Assembly (NCBI GenBank): GCA_029974985.1
Contig: JARKQC010000329.1
Coordinates: 1 to 64,000, forward strand
DNA: 64,000 nucleotides
Origin: Bacteroidota bacterium
GTDB taxonomy: Bacteria > Bacteroidota > Ignavibacteria > Kapaibacteriales > UBA2268
Direction: 5' to 3'
The position numbers and the translations under genes were made by a program. Shown in pieces: positions 38,273-47,757 of the stretch. The notes beneath the pieces are model-generated. The model was not told the origin of the DNA, made no database searches, and worked only from the letters and a program-made list of their open reading frames with translations. Numbering within the stretch: the stretch's first letter is position 1; each line of letters begins with the position of its first letter.

Positions 38273-40387
38273 CTATTTCATTAAAATAATTTTCTGAACA
38301 ATTAGAGAATTTTGACTTTGTATTTTAATGAAATATATACCATTGATAATATCATTTCTACTTAAATCAAGTAAATCATAGTGATTACCTGCTTCTTTAA
38401 AGACGCTCGAAAGCTCAATAACTTCCTTTCCAAGCTCGTCAATCATAGAAATACGAACAAATCCCGATTTATCTAACGAATAGCTAATTGTAGCAGTCTC
38501 ATTAATTGGATTTGGATAAATAGATAAATGATTTATGATGTCATTATTTGTAACAGAAGAAGAACTCTTGGCTGTGAAGCTCATTATTTGGCTAAATGGA
38601 CCAGAACCAGCCTCAGAATTTGCTTTTACACGCCAATAATATGTTTTACCATCTTTTAACAAACCTTCTTGAATATTATAATTTACATCTTCCCATTTGA
38701 ATTCATTTACAATATAACCTTGGTCGAAACCAACTCTATCGGCAAGCTGAACATTATAAGACTTAGCGCCCGGCACGACATTCCAAGATAGAGTTGGCGT
38801 TAAATTAGTTTCAGAACCATCAGTTGGACCGACTATTCCCGGAGCTGGCAATGGCACACCCGTATTAAATTTCCAAGCAGAAGTATATACACTTTCACCA
38901 CCCGAGTTTACACATTTAACACGCCACCAATAATCTGTTTCGTTATTAATTCTTCCCGCTGGTACAACGTGAAATGTATCAGTCATATTTGATTTTGTAT
39001 ATCGAACTGAAAATCCCTCGAAAGTATCATCTTTTGATATTTGTAATGAATAAGTTTCCGCACCGGGAACACTTGTCCAAAAAAGTAATGGAGTAGTTGA
39101 ATTTGTTACAGCATTGTTCGGTGGACCAGCTAAATAAGGTTTGTCGGGTGTAGGCGATGTAGTAGTAAATTTAAATACTTCTGACCAGCCACTTTTACCT
39201 GCATCATTAATTGACGCAACACGCCACCAATATTCAGTTTCATAATCTAATTCCGTAGAAACGAAATTATTCGTTGGAAGATTATTCTTATCAACAACTA
39301 ATTGAGTGAAACTTGCATTCTCGGATACTTGAAGATGGAATTTACTTGTATTAGGAGTAAGTTTCCAAGTAAATGGTGAATTTAAAGCTACTCCCTTTGC
39401 TAAATTCGTAGGAGTAAGTAGTTCTGGTGCAGTAGGAGGTTGAGTATGATTTAAGTCAGTAAGTTTAAACCAATAAGTAAAATCCTTATTAGAACCATTT
39501 ACATTAACATTTCTAATAGTAACGGTATATTTAACTTCATCAGCTAATCCATCAGCTTTCCAACTTAAATTATTTGGATAACTACCCCAGCCTTCGTTAT
39601 CATTTTTTATAGAATGCACATTTACAGTATTTCCTTTTTCGTCTTTCATTTCAACTGTTGTAGAAGCATAGCTAACTTTTTGATTAGACCATAAATCAGT
39701 TTTGCTCGCTATTGCATTAAAAGATAAGTAAAATGAACGATCTATATAACTTGGTGGATAATATTCAAAAGGATAAGCAACAAATTCGAGCTGAGTATCA
39801 GAAATATTGCCTTTTACAAAATCTTGGTATAAAAAGTTTGCCGCATGAAATTCAGATCCACCAGATTTTGGTACGCCATCACATTTTCCATAAGTAAAAG
39901 AAGTTAAAAAAGGATTAAGAATAGCTCGACGATGACCAACTTTATATTCATTGGCTTTGTCAGCATTGTGGTTGTCAATTAACCAGCCAATAATTGAACC
40001 AGTTGGGGTACTTGCCGCACCACCATATTCAATATTTGATTTCATTCTTGCGGCTCCACCAGAGGGTGTATAACAAGGAGTTGCTGGATCGTCAATATGC
40101 CCACCTTGACCGCTTGCAACCATATTAAGACAGCCTTCCATAGACATAATTTGTCCTAATGTTTCATAATTTACTGGTTTTAATTTGTGTAAACTACGAA
40201 TATGATTTACTTTTTCGAGTACATCATCAATTACACTTTGTTTTAAAACACCCGGTTTACAATTCTGGATATCTGGCAGTACATCATAATACTGCGCATA
40301 ATTAATTTCTTTTGCTTTGTCGCTTGCTTTAGTTGAGATTGTTAAAGTGAGTAAAAAAGCAACAAATAGTATTAATATTTTTTTCAT
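38273..40387 (-). CDS. CAP-domain protein with Fn3 repeats and T9SS tail
   Basis: A 704-residue secreted protein. Signal peptide (ILILFVAFLLTLTISTKAS), then a CAP/SCP-PR1 domain at about 45-190 with EKVNHIRSLHKLKPVNYE, a GGHIDDPA histidine and KVGHRRAILNPF. After a linker come three fibronectin-III-like repeats at about 325-415, 418-512 and 515-610, each with a YWWRV or YYWRV strand (ETEYWWRVASINDAGKSGW, NETDYWWRVKCVNSGGESVY, DGKTYYWRVKANSEAGSGPF). The last 80 residues are a T9SS type A sorting domain: SIYPNPINETATISYSLDKS, IDELGKEV, GIYFIKI and the basic end. It should be exported by type IX secretion to the surface or medium. Role unknown; CAP domains bind lipids or act as toxins or proteases elsewhere. 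Confidence 0.82.
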   Translation of the reverse strand: MKKILILFVAFLLTLTISTKASDKAKEINYAQYYDVLPDIQNCKPGVLKQSVIDDVLEKVNHIRSLHKLKPVNYETLGQIMSMEGCLNMVASGQGGHIDDPATPCYTPSGGAARMKSNIEYGGAASTPTGSIIGWLIDNHNADKANEYKVGHRRAILNPFLTSFTYGKCDGVPKSGGSEFHAANFLYQDFVKGNISDTQLEFVAYPFEYYPPSYIDRSFYLSFNAIASKTDLWSNQKVSYASTTVEMKDEKGNTVNVHSIKNDNEGWGSYPNNLSWKADGLADEVKYTVTIRNVNVNGSNKDFTYWFKLTDLNHTQPPTAPELLTPTNLAKGVALNSPFTWKLTPNTSKFHLQVSENASFTQLVVDKNNLPTNNFVSTELDYETEYWWRVASINDAGKSGWSEVFKFTTTSPTPDKPYLAGPPNNAVTNSTTPLLFWTSVPGAETYSLQISKDDTFEGFSVRYTKSNMTDTFHVVPAGRINNETDYWWRVKCVNSGGESVYTSAWKFNTGVPLPAPGIVGPTDGSETNLTPTLSWNVVPGAKSYNVQLADRVGFDQGYIVNEFKWEDVNYNIQEGLLKDGKTYYWRVKANSEAGSGPFSQIMSFTAKSSSSVTNNDIINHLSIYPNPINETATISYSLDKSGFVRISMIDELGKEVIELSSVFKEAGNHYDLLDLSRNDIINGIYFIKIQSQNSLIVQKIILMK

Positions 40388-40483
40388 ATTACTTTGAATT
40401 TATTATTAATAATTAGTCATTTACAAATATAATAAAAAAAATTCATTCGTAGTTAATTATTTGTAGAAATTTTATATAAAAAA

Positions 40484-40514
40484 AAGGTTGTAAAGCACTT
40501 TGCCATACAACCTT
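40484..40514 (-). terminator. Intrinsic terminator for the M2 peptidase gene
   Basis: AAGGTTGTA (40484-40492) pairs with TACAACCTT (40506-40514); read on the minus strand it runs into a row of T. It lies 27 bases past the peptidase stop. Confidence 0.8.
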
Positions 40515-40540
40515 CCAATATTTATTTTAAAATTATATTA

Positions 40541-42256
40541 TTAATTTACAAATTGTTTTGCATAATATTTTGCAGTAAGTTTTTCACCTGTTGCTTTTTC
40601 GATCATATCATTCCAATAATATTTACTTCCCACGCCAAATACATAAGTTTTCAAATATTCACCAACTTCGGGTTTACCATAGAAACTTGGATAAGAAAGC
40701 GGGTCAACTTTAAGAACTTTATCCGCAATATGGAAATATAATTGCGAAGCTAATAATTCACCAAGATGATAATTATGATAGTAGCAAGGGGAAGTAGCAA
40801 TATGAATTTTTGTAGCCCAATCTGGCATATTGCGACCTTCGGGCTTTTTAATTAATTGATATTTTTCAACTAAATCCCACCATAATTTATTCAAATCTTG
40901 ATCGGGGTCAGCATACATAGATTTTTCAAAACGATACATTACCTGCGCCCAACGACTAAATACAAGCTGTTGTAATTTAAGCATTTTATGACTATCTTCT
41001 GTAATTGATTTTTTTTCATTATCACTAATTCCGAGCATATCTTGCATCCAATTAGGATTTAATGCAAATCTACCAAATAGCATAGCAATTGCTTCAGTTG
41101 TAAATATATGTGCTGGTGATTTTAATCCCCAAGGTAATTCATCGGAATAATGATTTTCGTATAAAGCGTGACCAAATTCATGCATCATAGTTTCCATCCA
41201 ACGTGAATTGTTAGAAACATTACATAAAACTCTAATATCACGTTTGTCTCTATCAATATTAATACAATAAGCATGTTGATTTTTATTTTCTCGTGGATAT
41301 AAATCACTATTTTTTACTAAATTATCAATAGGTAAGCCGATAGAATTGTAATATTTTTCAGTTAGACTTACTACGTCTTTATCTTTATAAAAAGAGTCGT
41401 GATCTACACTATAAATTTTTGGTGCTTCTTGGAAATATCTATTTTGATAATGCCATGGCATTAATTTATCGGGGGATATATTATGTTTTTTTGCTAAATA
41501 TTCATCAATTTCCTCTTTTAATTTAGCAAAAGCATCTCTTGTTAAATCATCTAATTCATCAAATAATTTTGTGATTTCTGTGGGGTCTTGGTCAGATAAT
41601 TTTAAAGACATTTCGTGATAATTATTAAAACCAATAGTTTTAGCAATTTCATTTCTTGCTTTCACTAAATTTATAATATCTTTTTCTACAAGAGGACCGA
41701 TTTCTTTATGAGCTTTCCAAATTTGTTCGAGTTGTTTTTGATTAGTAGAAGTTTTTAAGATTTCCTCAACTTGATTATCATCATAAGTCATATTTCCGAT
41801 TTTTGCTCTAAAATTTGAGTATTTTAATTCTATTTCACTTTGTTTTTTAGATAAATCATTTAATTTTGCTGTATCAATCTGTTTACCAAGCATTTCATTA
41901 TAAAGTACTTCAGCAGAGCGTTTTAAAAGAGAGTCTTTAATCAAGTCAGATTCTTTAAAATCTCTTAATTTTACAAAATAATCTTTATTCGATAATAATT
42001 CGTTTAAAACATTATCATACTTGTTTACTTTTTCCCAATTTTCGGGATTACTATTTATTGAAGCTTCGAAATAAGCTTTTGAAACATCAATATTTGCTTG
42101 AGCTAATTTTGAGGTAAATTCCTTATAGAAATCTTTATAGTTGTTTTCCATTTGTGTAACGTCATTATTAGTTAAATCATTTTCTTTATTATTATTACAA
42201 GCAATAAAAACAAATAATATTGCAACTGCGAAAATAAGTAAATACTTGTTGGACAT
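40541..42256 (-). CDS. M2-family (ACE-like) metallopeptidase lipoprotein
   Basis: About 571 residues. The frame opens at 42298, but ATG 42256 has AGGAG upstream and begins a clean lipoprotein signal, SNKYLLIFAVAILFVFIACN, with the cysteine near residue 20. The zinc site is MMHEFGHALYENHY near residue 356 (HExxH), with the third ligand in TTEAIAMLFGRFALNPNW downstream, as in angiotensin-converting-enzyme-type peptidyl-dipeptidases. The N-terminal half is helical (KKQSEIELKYSNFRAKIG), as expected for the family lid. It probably sits in the periplasm anchored to a membrane and trims peptides from their C-terminal end. It is single-gene, between two terminators. Confidence 0.88.
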   Translation of the reverse strand: MSNKYLLIFAVAILFVFIACNNNKENDLTNNDVTQMENNYKDFYKEFTSKLAQANIDVSKAYFEASINSNPENWEKVNKYDNVLNELLSNKDYFVKLRDFKESDLIKDSLLKRSAEVLYNEMLGKQIDTAKLNDLSKKQSEIELKYSNFRAKIGNMTYDDNQVEEILKTSTNQKQLEQIWKAHKEIGPLVEKDIINLVKARNEIAKTIGFNNYHEMSLKLSDQDPTEITKLFDELDDLTRDAFAKLKEEIDEYLAKKHNISPDKLMPWHYQNRYFQEAPKIYSVDHDSFYKDKDVVSLTEKYYNSIGLPIDNLVKNSDLYPRENKNQHAYCINIDRDKRDIRVLCNVSNNSRWMETMMHEFGHALYENHYSDELPWGLKSPAHIFTTEAIAMLFGRFALNPNWMQDMLGISDNEKKSITEDSHKMLKLQQLVFSRWAQVMYRFEKSMYADPDQDLNKLWWDLVEKYQLIKKPEGRNMPDWATKIHIATSPCYYHNYHLGELLASQLYFHIADKVLKVDPLSYPSFYGKPEVGEYLKTYVFGVGSKYYWNDMIEKATGEKLTAKYYAKQFVN

Positions 42257-42301
42257 TTTTTTAATCTCCTTATTTTTTAGGATTAATGAATTAATCAAAA
42301 A

Positions 42302-42342
42302 AAAACTTCATCTTTATTGTCTAATTGTTAAGATGAAGTTTT
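42302..42342 (-). terminator. Intrinsic terminator of the nuoGHI unit
   Basis: A perfect 13-bp stem (42302-42314 with 42330-42342), followed on the minus strand by a T-run. It starts 9 bases after the nuoI stop and ends the cluster here. Confidence 0.85.
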
Positions 42343-42350
42343 GTAAATTT

Positions 42351-42848
42351 TTATCTATATTGTCTTAAAAATTCTAATCTATCTTGTAGCTTAGCTATGG
42401 GGACTTGCAATCTTGGTTTGTCCATAATAGCTTCTTCTTGACTCTGAAATACTAATTCGTAATCTTTACTCATAACGATAGCTTCTTCAGGGCAAACTTC
42501 TTCGCAAAAACCACAAAAGATACATCTTAACATATTTATTTCAAATTTGATAGGATAACGTTCTTTTAGCTTTTCTGTTTCATCTGCTTGAATTTGTATA
42601 GCTAAAGCTGGGCATACTCTCGCACATAAGCCGCAAGCAACGCAACGACCACCTGTTTCTTCAACAACTAATACGGGACGCCCACGATAAGAGCCTTCCG
42701 GCTCCCAACGCTCTTCTGGATATTGTCGAGTAAATTTTGGTTTTAACATTTCACCAAGTGTCAAACCGAGACCGCGCGCAATCTCGGGTATATATAATTT
42801 TTCCCAAAAATTTAATCTTTCTGCTTCTGTATTTTTAGTGTTATTCAT
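42351..42848 (-). CDS. nuoI: NADH-quinone oxidoreductase subunit I
   Basis: A 165-residue complex I subunit carrying the two [4Fe-4S] clusters (N6a, N6b) that pass electrons to N2. Both ferredoxin motifs are intact: [20 protein letters not shown] and [20 protein letters not shown]. The region before them, [24 protein letters not shown] in layout, is the usual membrane-arm contact. It follows nuoH by 94 bases. The nuoJ gene normally next in order is absent; instead a terminator follows. Confidence 0.93.
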   Translation of the reverse strand: MNNTKNTEAERLNFWEKLYIPEIARGLGLTLGEMLKPKFTRQYPEERWEPEGSYRGRPVLVVEETGGRCVACGLCARVCPALAIQIQADETEKLKERYPIKFEINMLRCIFCGFCEEVCPEEAIVMSKDYELVFQSQEEAIMDKPRLQVPIAKLQDRLEFLRQYR

Positions 42849-42942
42849 ATCACACCTAAATTAATTCCTTTCTAAATATAATTTTTAATGAAATTCATTA
42901 AAAATCAAAATTTTAAAACAATCTTAACAAATTAACAAATGA

Positions 42943-44004
42943 TTATTTAAAAAATATAACGCCAAGTGCAGTTAATACAACGTTTAATAATGCAAGTGGC
43001 AATAACACTTTCCAACCTAAATTCATTAATTGGTCATATCTAAATCTTGGAACGCTCCATCTTACCCATATAAAGAAGAAAAGTAAGAATAATACTTTTA
43101 TAGCAAATACAAGAAAATGTGCTAAAGCAAGTAGTATCGAACCATCTTGAAGCCCCAATGTTTCTGCGGGTACGGGTAATGCCCAACCGCCAAGATAAAA
43201 TAATACAATTAGTGTAGATGATGTTGTCATATTAGCATATTCAGCAAGGAAAAACATTCCAAACTTCATACCTGAATATTCGGTATTAAAGCCACCGACA
43301 AGCTCAGGCTCTGCTTCGGGTAAGTCAAAAGGAGTTCTATTCGTTTCTGCAAAAGAAGCAGTTAGGAAAATAATAAATCCTAAGGGTTGAAGGAAAATAT
43401 TCCAGCGCCAACCGTTCCAAGCAAGTTGATGATTTACAATATCATTTAAAGATAACGAGCCGCTTATAAGCACTATACCTATCAATGCTAATCCGATAGA
43501 AAGCTCATAAGAAATCATTTGAGCAGAAGATCTAAGCCCACCAAGTAAAGAATACTTATTGTTAGACGACCAGCCAGCAAGTATAATACCATAAACACCA
43601 ACCGAAGTCATTAATAATATATATAACAAACCAATATTTACATTTGGAGCAATACCTAAATAAATTCTTCTATCACCAATGTCAATATAGCTTGAAAAAG
43701 GAATAACAGCCCATATTGCCATAGCAACACTCAGTGATAAAATAGGAGCTAAAGTATGGAAAAACTTATCCGCGTTTTTGGGTACTAAATCTTCCTTAAA
43801 AAATAATTTAAGCACGTCTGCAAATGGTTGCAATGTGCCGAAAGGACCAACTCTATTAGGACCAATTCTATTTTGTGCAAAAGCAGATACTTTACGTTCC
43901 AAATATACATTCAGAGCAGCCATAAGCTGAATTCCGAGAACAATTACAATTGCTTTTACTAAAGCTTCGATTATTATCCAAATAATTTCTGGCATATTCA
44001 TCAA
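42943..44004 (-). CDS. nuoH: NADH-quinone oxidoreductase subunit H
   Basis: A 353-residue, eight-helix membrane subunit forming much of the quinone chamber. Family motifs are VSAFAQNRIGPNRVGPFGTL then QPFADVLKLFFKED, SAQMISYELSIGLALIGIVL, ETNRTPFDLPEAEPELVGGF and NTEYSGMKFGMFFLAEYANM. The C-terminal helix FFFIWVRWSVPRFRYDQLM is also typical. The acidic residues of the loop (E..E.ELVGG) are kept. Lies between nuoG and nuoI. Confidence 0.95.
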   Translation of the reverse strand: MMNMPEIIWIIIEALVKAIVIVLGIQLMAALNVYLERKVSAFAQNRIGPNRVGPFGTLQPFADVLKLFFKEDLVPKNADKFFHTLAPILSLSVAMAIWAVIPFSSYIDIGDRRIYLGIAPNVNIGLLYILLMTSVGVYGIILAGWSSNNKYSLLGGLRSSAQMISYELSIGLALIGIVLISGSLSLNDIVNHQLAWNGWRWNIFLQPLGFIIFLTASFAETNRTPFDLPEAEPELVGGFNTEYSGMKFGMFFLAEYANMTTSSTLIVLFYLGGWALPVPAETLGLQDGSILLALAHFLVFAIKVLFLLFFFIWVRWSVPRFRYDQLMNLGWKVLLPLALLNVVLTALGVIFFK

Positions 44005-44056
44005 TTATTATTAAAAAAAATATTATTTTAATTAAAAATTAAGTATAAAAAAACAT

Positions 44057-45844
44057 TTATTTGTTTTGTTTATATTCTTCTTTCATTTTATAAGAAACAT
44101 AGTTTGTTATAATCGGGTCGGGATTGTTAGCTTTATAAAATACTAAACCCTGATGTAAATCCATTTTTTCATAATTCATATTTTTAAAAGCAGGGATTTT
44201 TTCAGTAATTTCCTCAAAAATATCTTTTGATTCTTTATAATTCCAATTAGAACCTATTAAATTTGAAATTCCTTGAATAATTCGCCAACTTTGTCTGCAA
44301 TTTCTTGCTTCGTGCTGTGTCCATCTATCATTATATGCACCAAATTTATCAAGTCGGCTCATTTTCATTCCCATAGTTCTTAAATTTTCTTTAGTAACTA
44401 TTGCGGGAGTAAAATGTTGAACTCTCTTATCTTTATTAGAGTAAGTGCCTTCGATTTCTGCATAAGTTGAACAAGCAAGCACGATATCAGCTTTTTCTGT
44501 AATTGTATTATGATTATAATACATCACAACTAATAAATCTAATTTATCAAGATGTTCAATAATATGCTCGTGATGTTTAAAATCCTCTTCCATAATGAAA
44601 AGAGCTTTGATTTTTCCAGATTTGATATTTTCAAATAAATCAACAGCTTTAATACCATTTCCATTAAAACCAGCATTTACCTCATTAGCACCATTAGTAT
44701 TTGGTGCGCGGTCTGCTACGCCGAGGAAATTATCCTTATAAGACTCATCAATATGTAAAAGAAAATCAACATTTGGTGATTTTACTACCGTACGAGCAAA
44801 TTTTTGGAAAATATAGTTATCTTCATTTGTTGCCTTCGCAGAAGATAAAAAGAAAATTTCATTTGCTTTATATTTGCTAATTCTTTTTGCTACTTCTGAA
44901 TATGCTTCGTCCCAAGAAACTATTTGATGTTTAGAGTCAACCTTTATCGAAGGTTCGATAATTCTATTTTTATTAACAAATTCATAATGATTAAGTCTCG
45001 CGTCATCGCTTAACCAAAATCTATTGATATACATATTAGTTCGAGGCTGAACTCTTAAAATTTCATTATTTCTAACCCCAAGTTTTGTGTTGCTACCGGT
45101 TGAGTCTGCAAAAGAAATCGAATCATTAAAACTCATTTCCCAAACGCGAGCTTTAAATCTAAAATCTCTACTTGTTAAAGCGCCTACGGGACATATTTCA
45201 ATAACATTCATTGAATATGGATTGTCGAATTCTTTTCCTTCTTCAACTCTAATAGTTACGCTATCTCCTCTATTTACAAAAGATAAAACATCTTGTTTTG
45301 CTACTTCTTTTGCATATCTAATACAACGAGAACACATAATACATCGTTCTCCATCAAACATTACATTAGGTCCCCATTTTACACGTTTTGGCTTGTGAAC
45401 TTTTTCCTCACTAAATCTACTTGCACCCTTGGAATGAGAAAAAGCATATTCTTGAAGTTTACATTCGCCTGCTTCATCACAAATAGGGCAGTCAAGAGGA
45501 TGATTTATTAAAATAAACTCCATAACTGCTTCTTGAGTGTTTATAACTCTTTCATTATTTAATAATACGTGCATACCATCACTAATAGGCGTTGCACAAG
45601 CAATTTGAAGCTTAGGTATATATGATATTACGGGATTATTTTCCGAATCAAGTTCGATATTGCCATCAGGAAGTCTTTTCGGCATTCCTACTTGAACAAG
45701 GCACATTCTGCAATTTCCAGATACTGAAAGCTCTGGATGCCAGCAAAAGTGAGGTATTTTTAGACCATTTTCGTATGCTGCTTCAATAATTGTTTTGCCA
45801 GGTTTAGTTTCAATTTTCTTTCCATCAATGAAAATGTTAGGCAT
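44057..45844 (-). CDS. nuoG: NADH-quinone oxidoreductase subunit G
   Basis: About 595 residues. The N-terminal part holds the [2Fe-2S] cluster (IPHFCWHPELSVSGNCRMCL plus the later cysteine in LQIACATP), the HxxxC-type cluster N5 (HPLDCPICDEAGECKLQEYA) and a [4Fe-4S] cluster (CIMCSRCIRYAKE with EICPVGAL). The C-terminal part is a molybdopterin-oxidoreductase-like fold without cofactor signatures, shorter than in E. coli (about 900 residues), as in many Bacteroidota. A TTG at 45859 overlaps the GGAG that serves ATG 45844, so the ATG is the start. nuoE and nuoF are not upstream; a HisA-like gene is. Confidence 0.93.
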   Translation of the reverse strand: MPNIFIDGKKIETKPGKTIIEAAYENGLKIPHFCWHPELSVSGNCRMCLVQVGMPKRLPDGNIELDSENNPVISYIPKLQIACATPISDGMHVLLNNERVINTQEAVMEFILINHPLDCPICDEAGECKLQEYAFSHSKGASRFSEEKVHKPKRVKWGPNVMFDGERCIMCSRCIRYAKEVAKQDVLSFVNRGDSVTIRVEEGKEFDNPYSMNVIEICPVGALTSRDFRFKARVWEMSFNDSISFADSTGSNTKLGVRNNEILRVQPRTNMYINRFWLSDDARLNHYEFVNKNRIIEPSIKVDSKHQIVSWDEAYSEVAKRISKYKANEIFFLSSAKATNEDNYIFQKFARTVVKSPNVDFLLHIDESYKDNFLGVADRAPNTNGANEVNAGFNGNGIKAVDLFENIKSGKIKALFIMEEDFKHHEHIIEHLDKLDLLVVMYYNHNTITEKADIVLACSTYAEIEGTYSNKDKRVQHFTPAIVTKENLRTMGMKMSRLDKFGAYNDRWTQHEARNCRQSWRIIQGISNLIGSNWNYKESKDIFEEITEKIPAFKNMNYEKMDLHQGLVFYKANNPDPIITNYVSYKMKEEYKQNK

Positions 45845-45978
45845 TATATTAAACTCCAAGACAATATAATTTCAAAAAAAAAATAAATGCAAATTTTTAA
45901 AAATTCACATTCTGCAAAAAAAATCATTGCAAAATACGAAAAAAAATTAAAATAATGAATTAGAGATTTACGAAATTA

Positions 45979-46734
45979 CTAATTTTTAATGTTTTTTTCT
46001 AATTCTGCTTCGATTAATCTCCAAATTTTCTGACAAGGAAAACTATTATTAAAAAGTGGCGCCCCTAAAATTGCCGAATCTATATTAATTGATTTATTTC
46101 GATGAAGCTCCCACAGCACTTCGCTTGTCGAAATAACACCATATAAAGTTGTGTTAAATCTCTTATCAACAATTATATCCATTAATCTTTTAAAGTCAAA
46201 ACTATTATCATTAAAAATACTATTATATGTACCTATAATTATTCGTTTTATATTATATGATAAAATAAGTTCAATAATATCATTTAAATTATATTCTTTA
46301 AATGATTGAGAATATAAATCAAAATCATCATTTAATATAATAGCAAAATTTATTTTTGACGTTGTAAATCTATTTATCAATTCTAAACACAAATCTTTAT
46401 TAAAAATCATTTCATTAGAAATAATTACTCGATAAATACCCTTTTTTAATAAATTTTCACACTCTTCAAAATTTCTAAAATCTGCGTGAACTGCTACGGG
46501 AATATCAAGCTTACAACATAAATTCCCAATTAAATCAAAATTAATATCTTTTTTATGAATTAAAGAATCTCTATCAATGATATGAATAGCTTTAAAATTT
46601 TCACGTCTAAATAATTTGACTAATTCCGCTGGGTTTTCCTGAAAATTTTTATATAAAGCTTCTGTGCCACATTCACCAATTATGCAGCGAGAACATTTCC
46701 CATTTTCAAGCTCTATCGAAGGAATAATTACCAT
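45979..46734 (-). CDS. Degenerate HisA-like TIM-barrel protein
   Basis: A 251-residue relative of HisA (ProFAR isomerase, histidine synthesis). The overall layout matches: MVIIPSIELENGKCSR at the start, FKAIHIIDRDSLIHKK where HisA has its HVVDLDGA strand, and ENLLKKGIYRVIISNEM in the middle. But the usual catalytic Asp of PAIDL is Glu here, the phosphate-binding VGGGIR is AVHADFRNF, and the second catalytic Asp region is not clear (AIILNDDFDL). It is unlikely to be the main HisA and may be an inactive or repurposed paralogue. No other his genes are present. One base separates it from the ruvA stop upstream, so the two are co-transcribed. Confidence 0.6.
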   Translation of the reverse strand: MVIIPSIELENGKCSRCIIGECGTEALYKNFQENPAELVKLFRRENFKAIHIIDRDSLIHKKDINFDLIGNLCCKLDIPVAVHADFRNFEECENLLKKGIYRVIISNEMIFNKDLCLELINRFTTSKINFAIILNDDFDLYSQSFKEYNLNDIIELILSYNIKRIIIGTYNSIFNDNSFDFKRLMDIIVDKRFNTTLYGVISTSEVLWELHRNKSINIDSAILGAPLFNNSFPCQKIWRLIEAELEKNIKN

Positions 46735-46735
46735 T

Positions 46736-47338
46736 TTAATTCATCGTATATTTTAAAGCAATTTTAATTAATGATTCTACTTTCACATCATCATTTAGTG
46801 TTTTTAATGCTGATTTTACAGCTTTTTCAGCAACATTTTTATTATAACCTAAGGACATCAAAGCCGCAATTGCCTCGTTTTGTATAGAGTGATTTTTTTT
46901 AGTTAAAACGCCTATTTCTGAATTATCAATATTTAATGATAAAATTTTATCTTTTAATTCAAAGCATAGCCTTTCTGCGGTTTTTTTGCCAATTCCCGGA
47001 AATTTTTGTAATGCCGCTAAATTTTGATTACTAATAAATTTTACTAATTCATTTACAGTAATTGAAGATAAAATTGTAAGAGCCGTTTTGCCGCCAATGC
47101 CCGAAACAGAATTTAATAATAAGAAAGCTTGTTTATCAGTTTCGTTAATAAATCCAAATAAATTAATATCATCTTCACGAATTTGAAAAACAATGTGCAG
47201 AAAAATATTTTCGTTTATATCTGGTAATTTATCATAGGTAGATATGGATATATTAACATAATATCCAACTCCGCAACACTCTACAACAGCAAAAGATGTG
47301 CTTTTAGATAATAATTTTCCGTTTAAACTTGCAATCAT
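46736..47338 (-). CDS. ruvA: Holliday junction helicase subunit RuvA
   Basis: A 200-residue, full-length RuvA, the tetrameric junction-binding partner of the RuvB motor. Domain I is an OB fold (MIASLNGKLLSKSTSFAVVE). Domain II has two helix-hairpin-helix units (LLNSVSGIGGKTALTILSS and LQKFPGIGKKTAERLCFELK). Domain III, the RuvB-contacting helical end, is present (NEAIAALMSLGYNKNVAEKA). A TACATTTG box lies about 30 bases upstream on the minus strand and may be its promoter. ruvB and ruvC are not adjacent. Confidence 0.94.
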   Translation of the reverse strand: MIASLNGKLLSKSTSFAVVECCGVGYYVNISISTYDKLPDINENIFLHIVFQIREDDINLFGFINETDKQAFLLLNSVSGIGGKTALTILSSITVNELVKFISNQNLAALQKFPGIGKKTAERLCFELKDKILSLNIDNSEIGVLTKKNHSIQNEAIAALMSLGYNKNVAEKAVKSALKTLNDDVKVESLIKIALKYTMN

Positions 47339-47757
47339 TTTTTTTGAAATCCAAAAATAATTTTATGCAAATGTAATAAACAAAAATCACATAAAATTTA
47401 ATTGTTTGATAAGAATTGAATAATTATTGAAATCATCAATAAATTTTATAGAAAAATGTAATATTTTTTGAGTTATAGGAGTTAAATGAAAAAAACAACT
47501 ATTTCCCACCGTCATTTTTTTTATTAAGACGCGTTACTAAATTTTCGATTATGACTTCATTTCTATGGAGTTCAACAATCTGCCCAAAACAACCTAATGT
47601 TATCTTTTAGATCTGCAACTTTCTTGCTATTATGGCGGATTTTTACCGATAAACTTCAATCGAAGAACGAATGTTGAACCTTGCACAAATGTCCAATCGA
47701 AGCCGTTCAACCCCGCTTTTGGCAAACTGGGTGTTGTGTGGCGTTTTTATTTGTTTG
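47339..47757. other. Gap marking the left edge of the accessory island
   Basis: The first 120 bases are AT-rich and look native. From about 47,500 the sequence becomes clearly richer in G and C. At 47477-47488 there is an AGGAG, a 4-base spacer and an ATG, giving only MKKTTISHRHFFY before a stop: it looks like a beheaded gene start. A nonamer, CAATCGAAG, is repeated at 47657-47665 and 47694-47702. No long reading frame, tRNA or terminator is visible between here and the HNH stop. Confidence 0.5.
47368..47375 (-). promoter_or_regulatory. Candidate -7 element of ruvA
   Basis: Plus-strand CAAATGTA reads TACATTTG on the minus strand (TAnnTTTG), 29 bases before the ruvA ATG. No well-spaced TTG partner was found. 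Confidence 0.3.
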
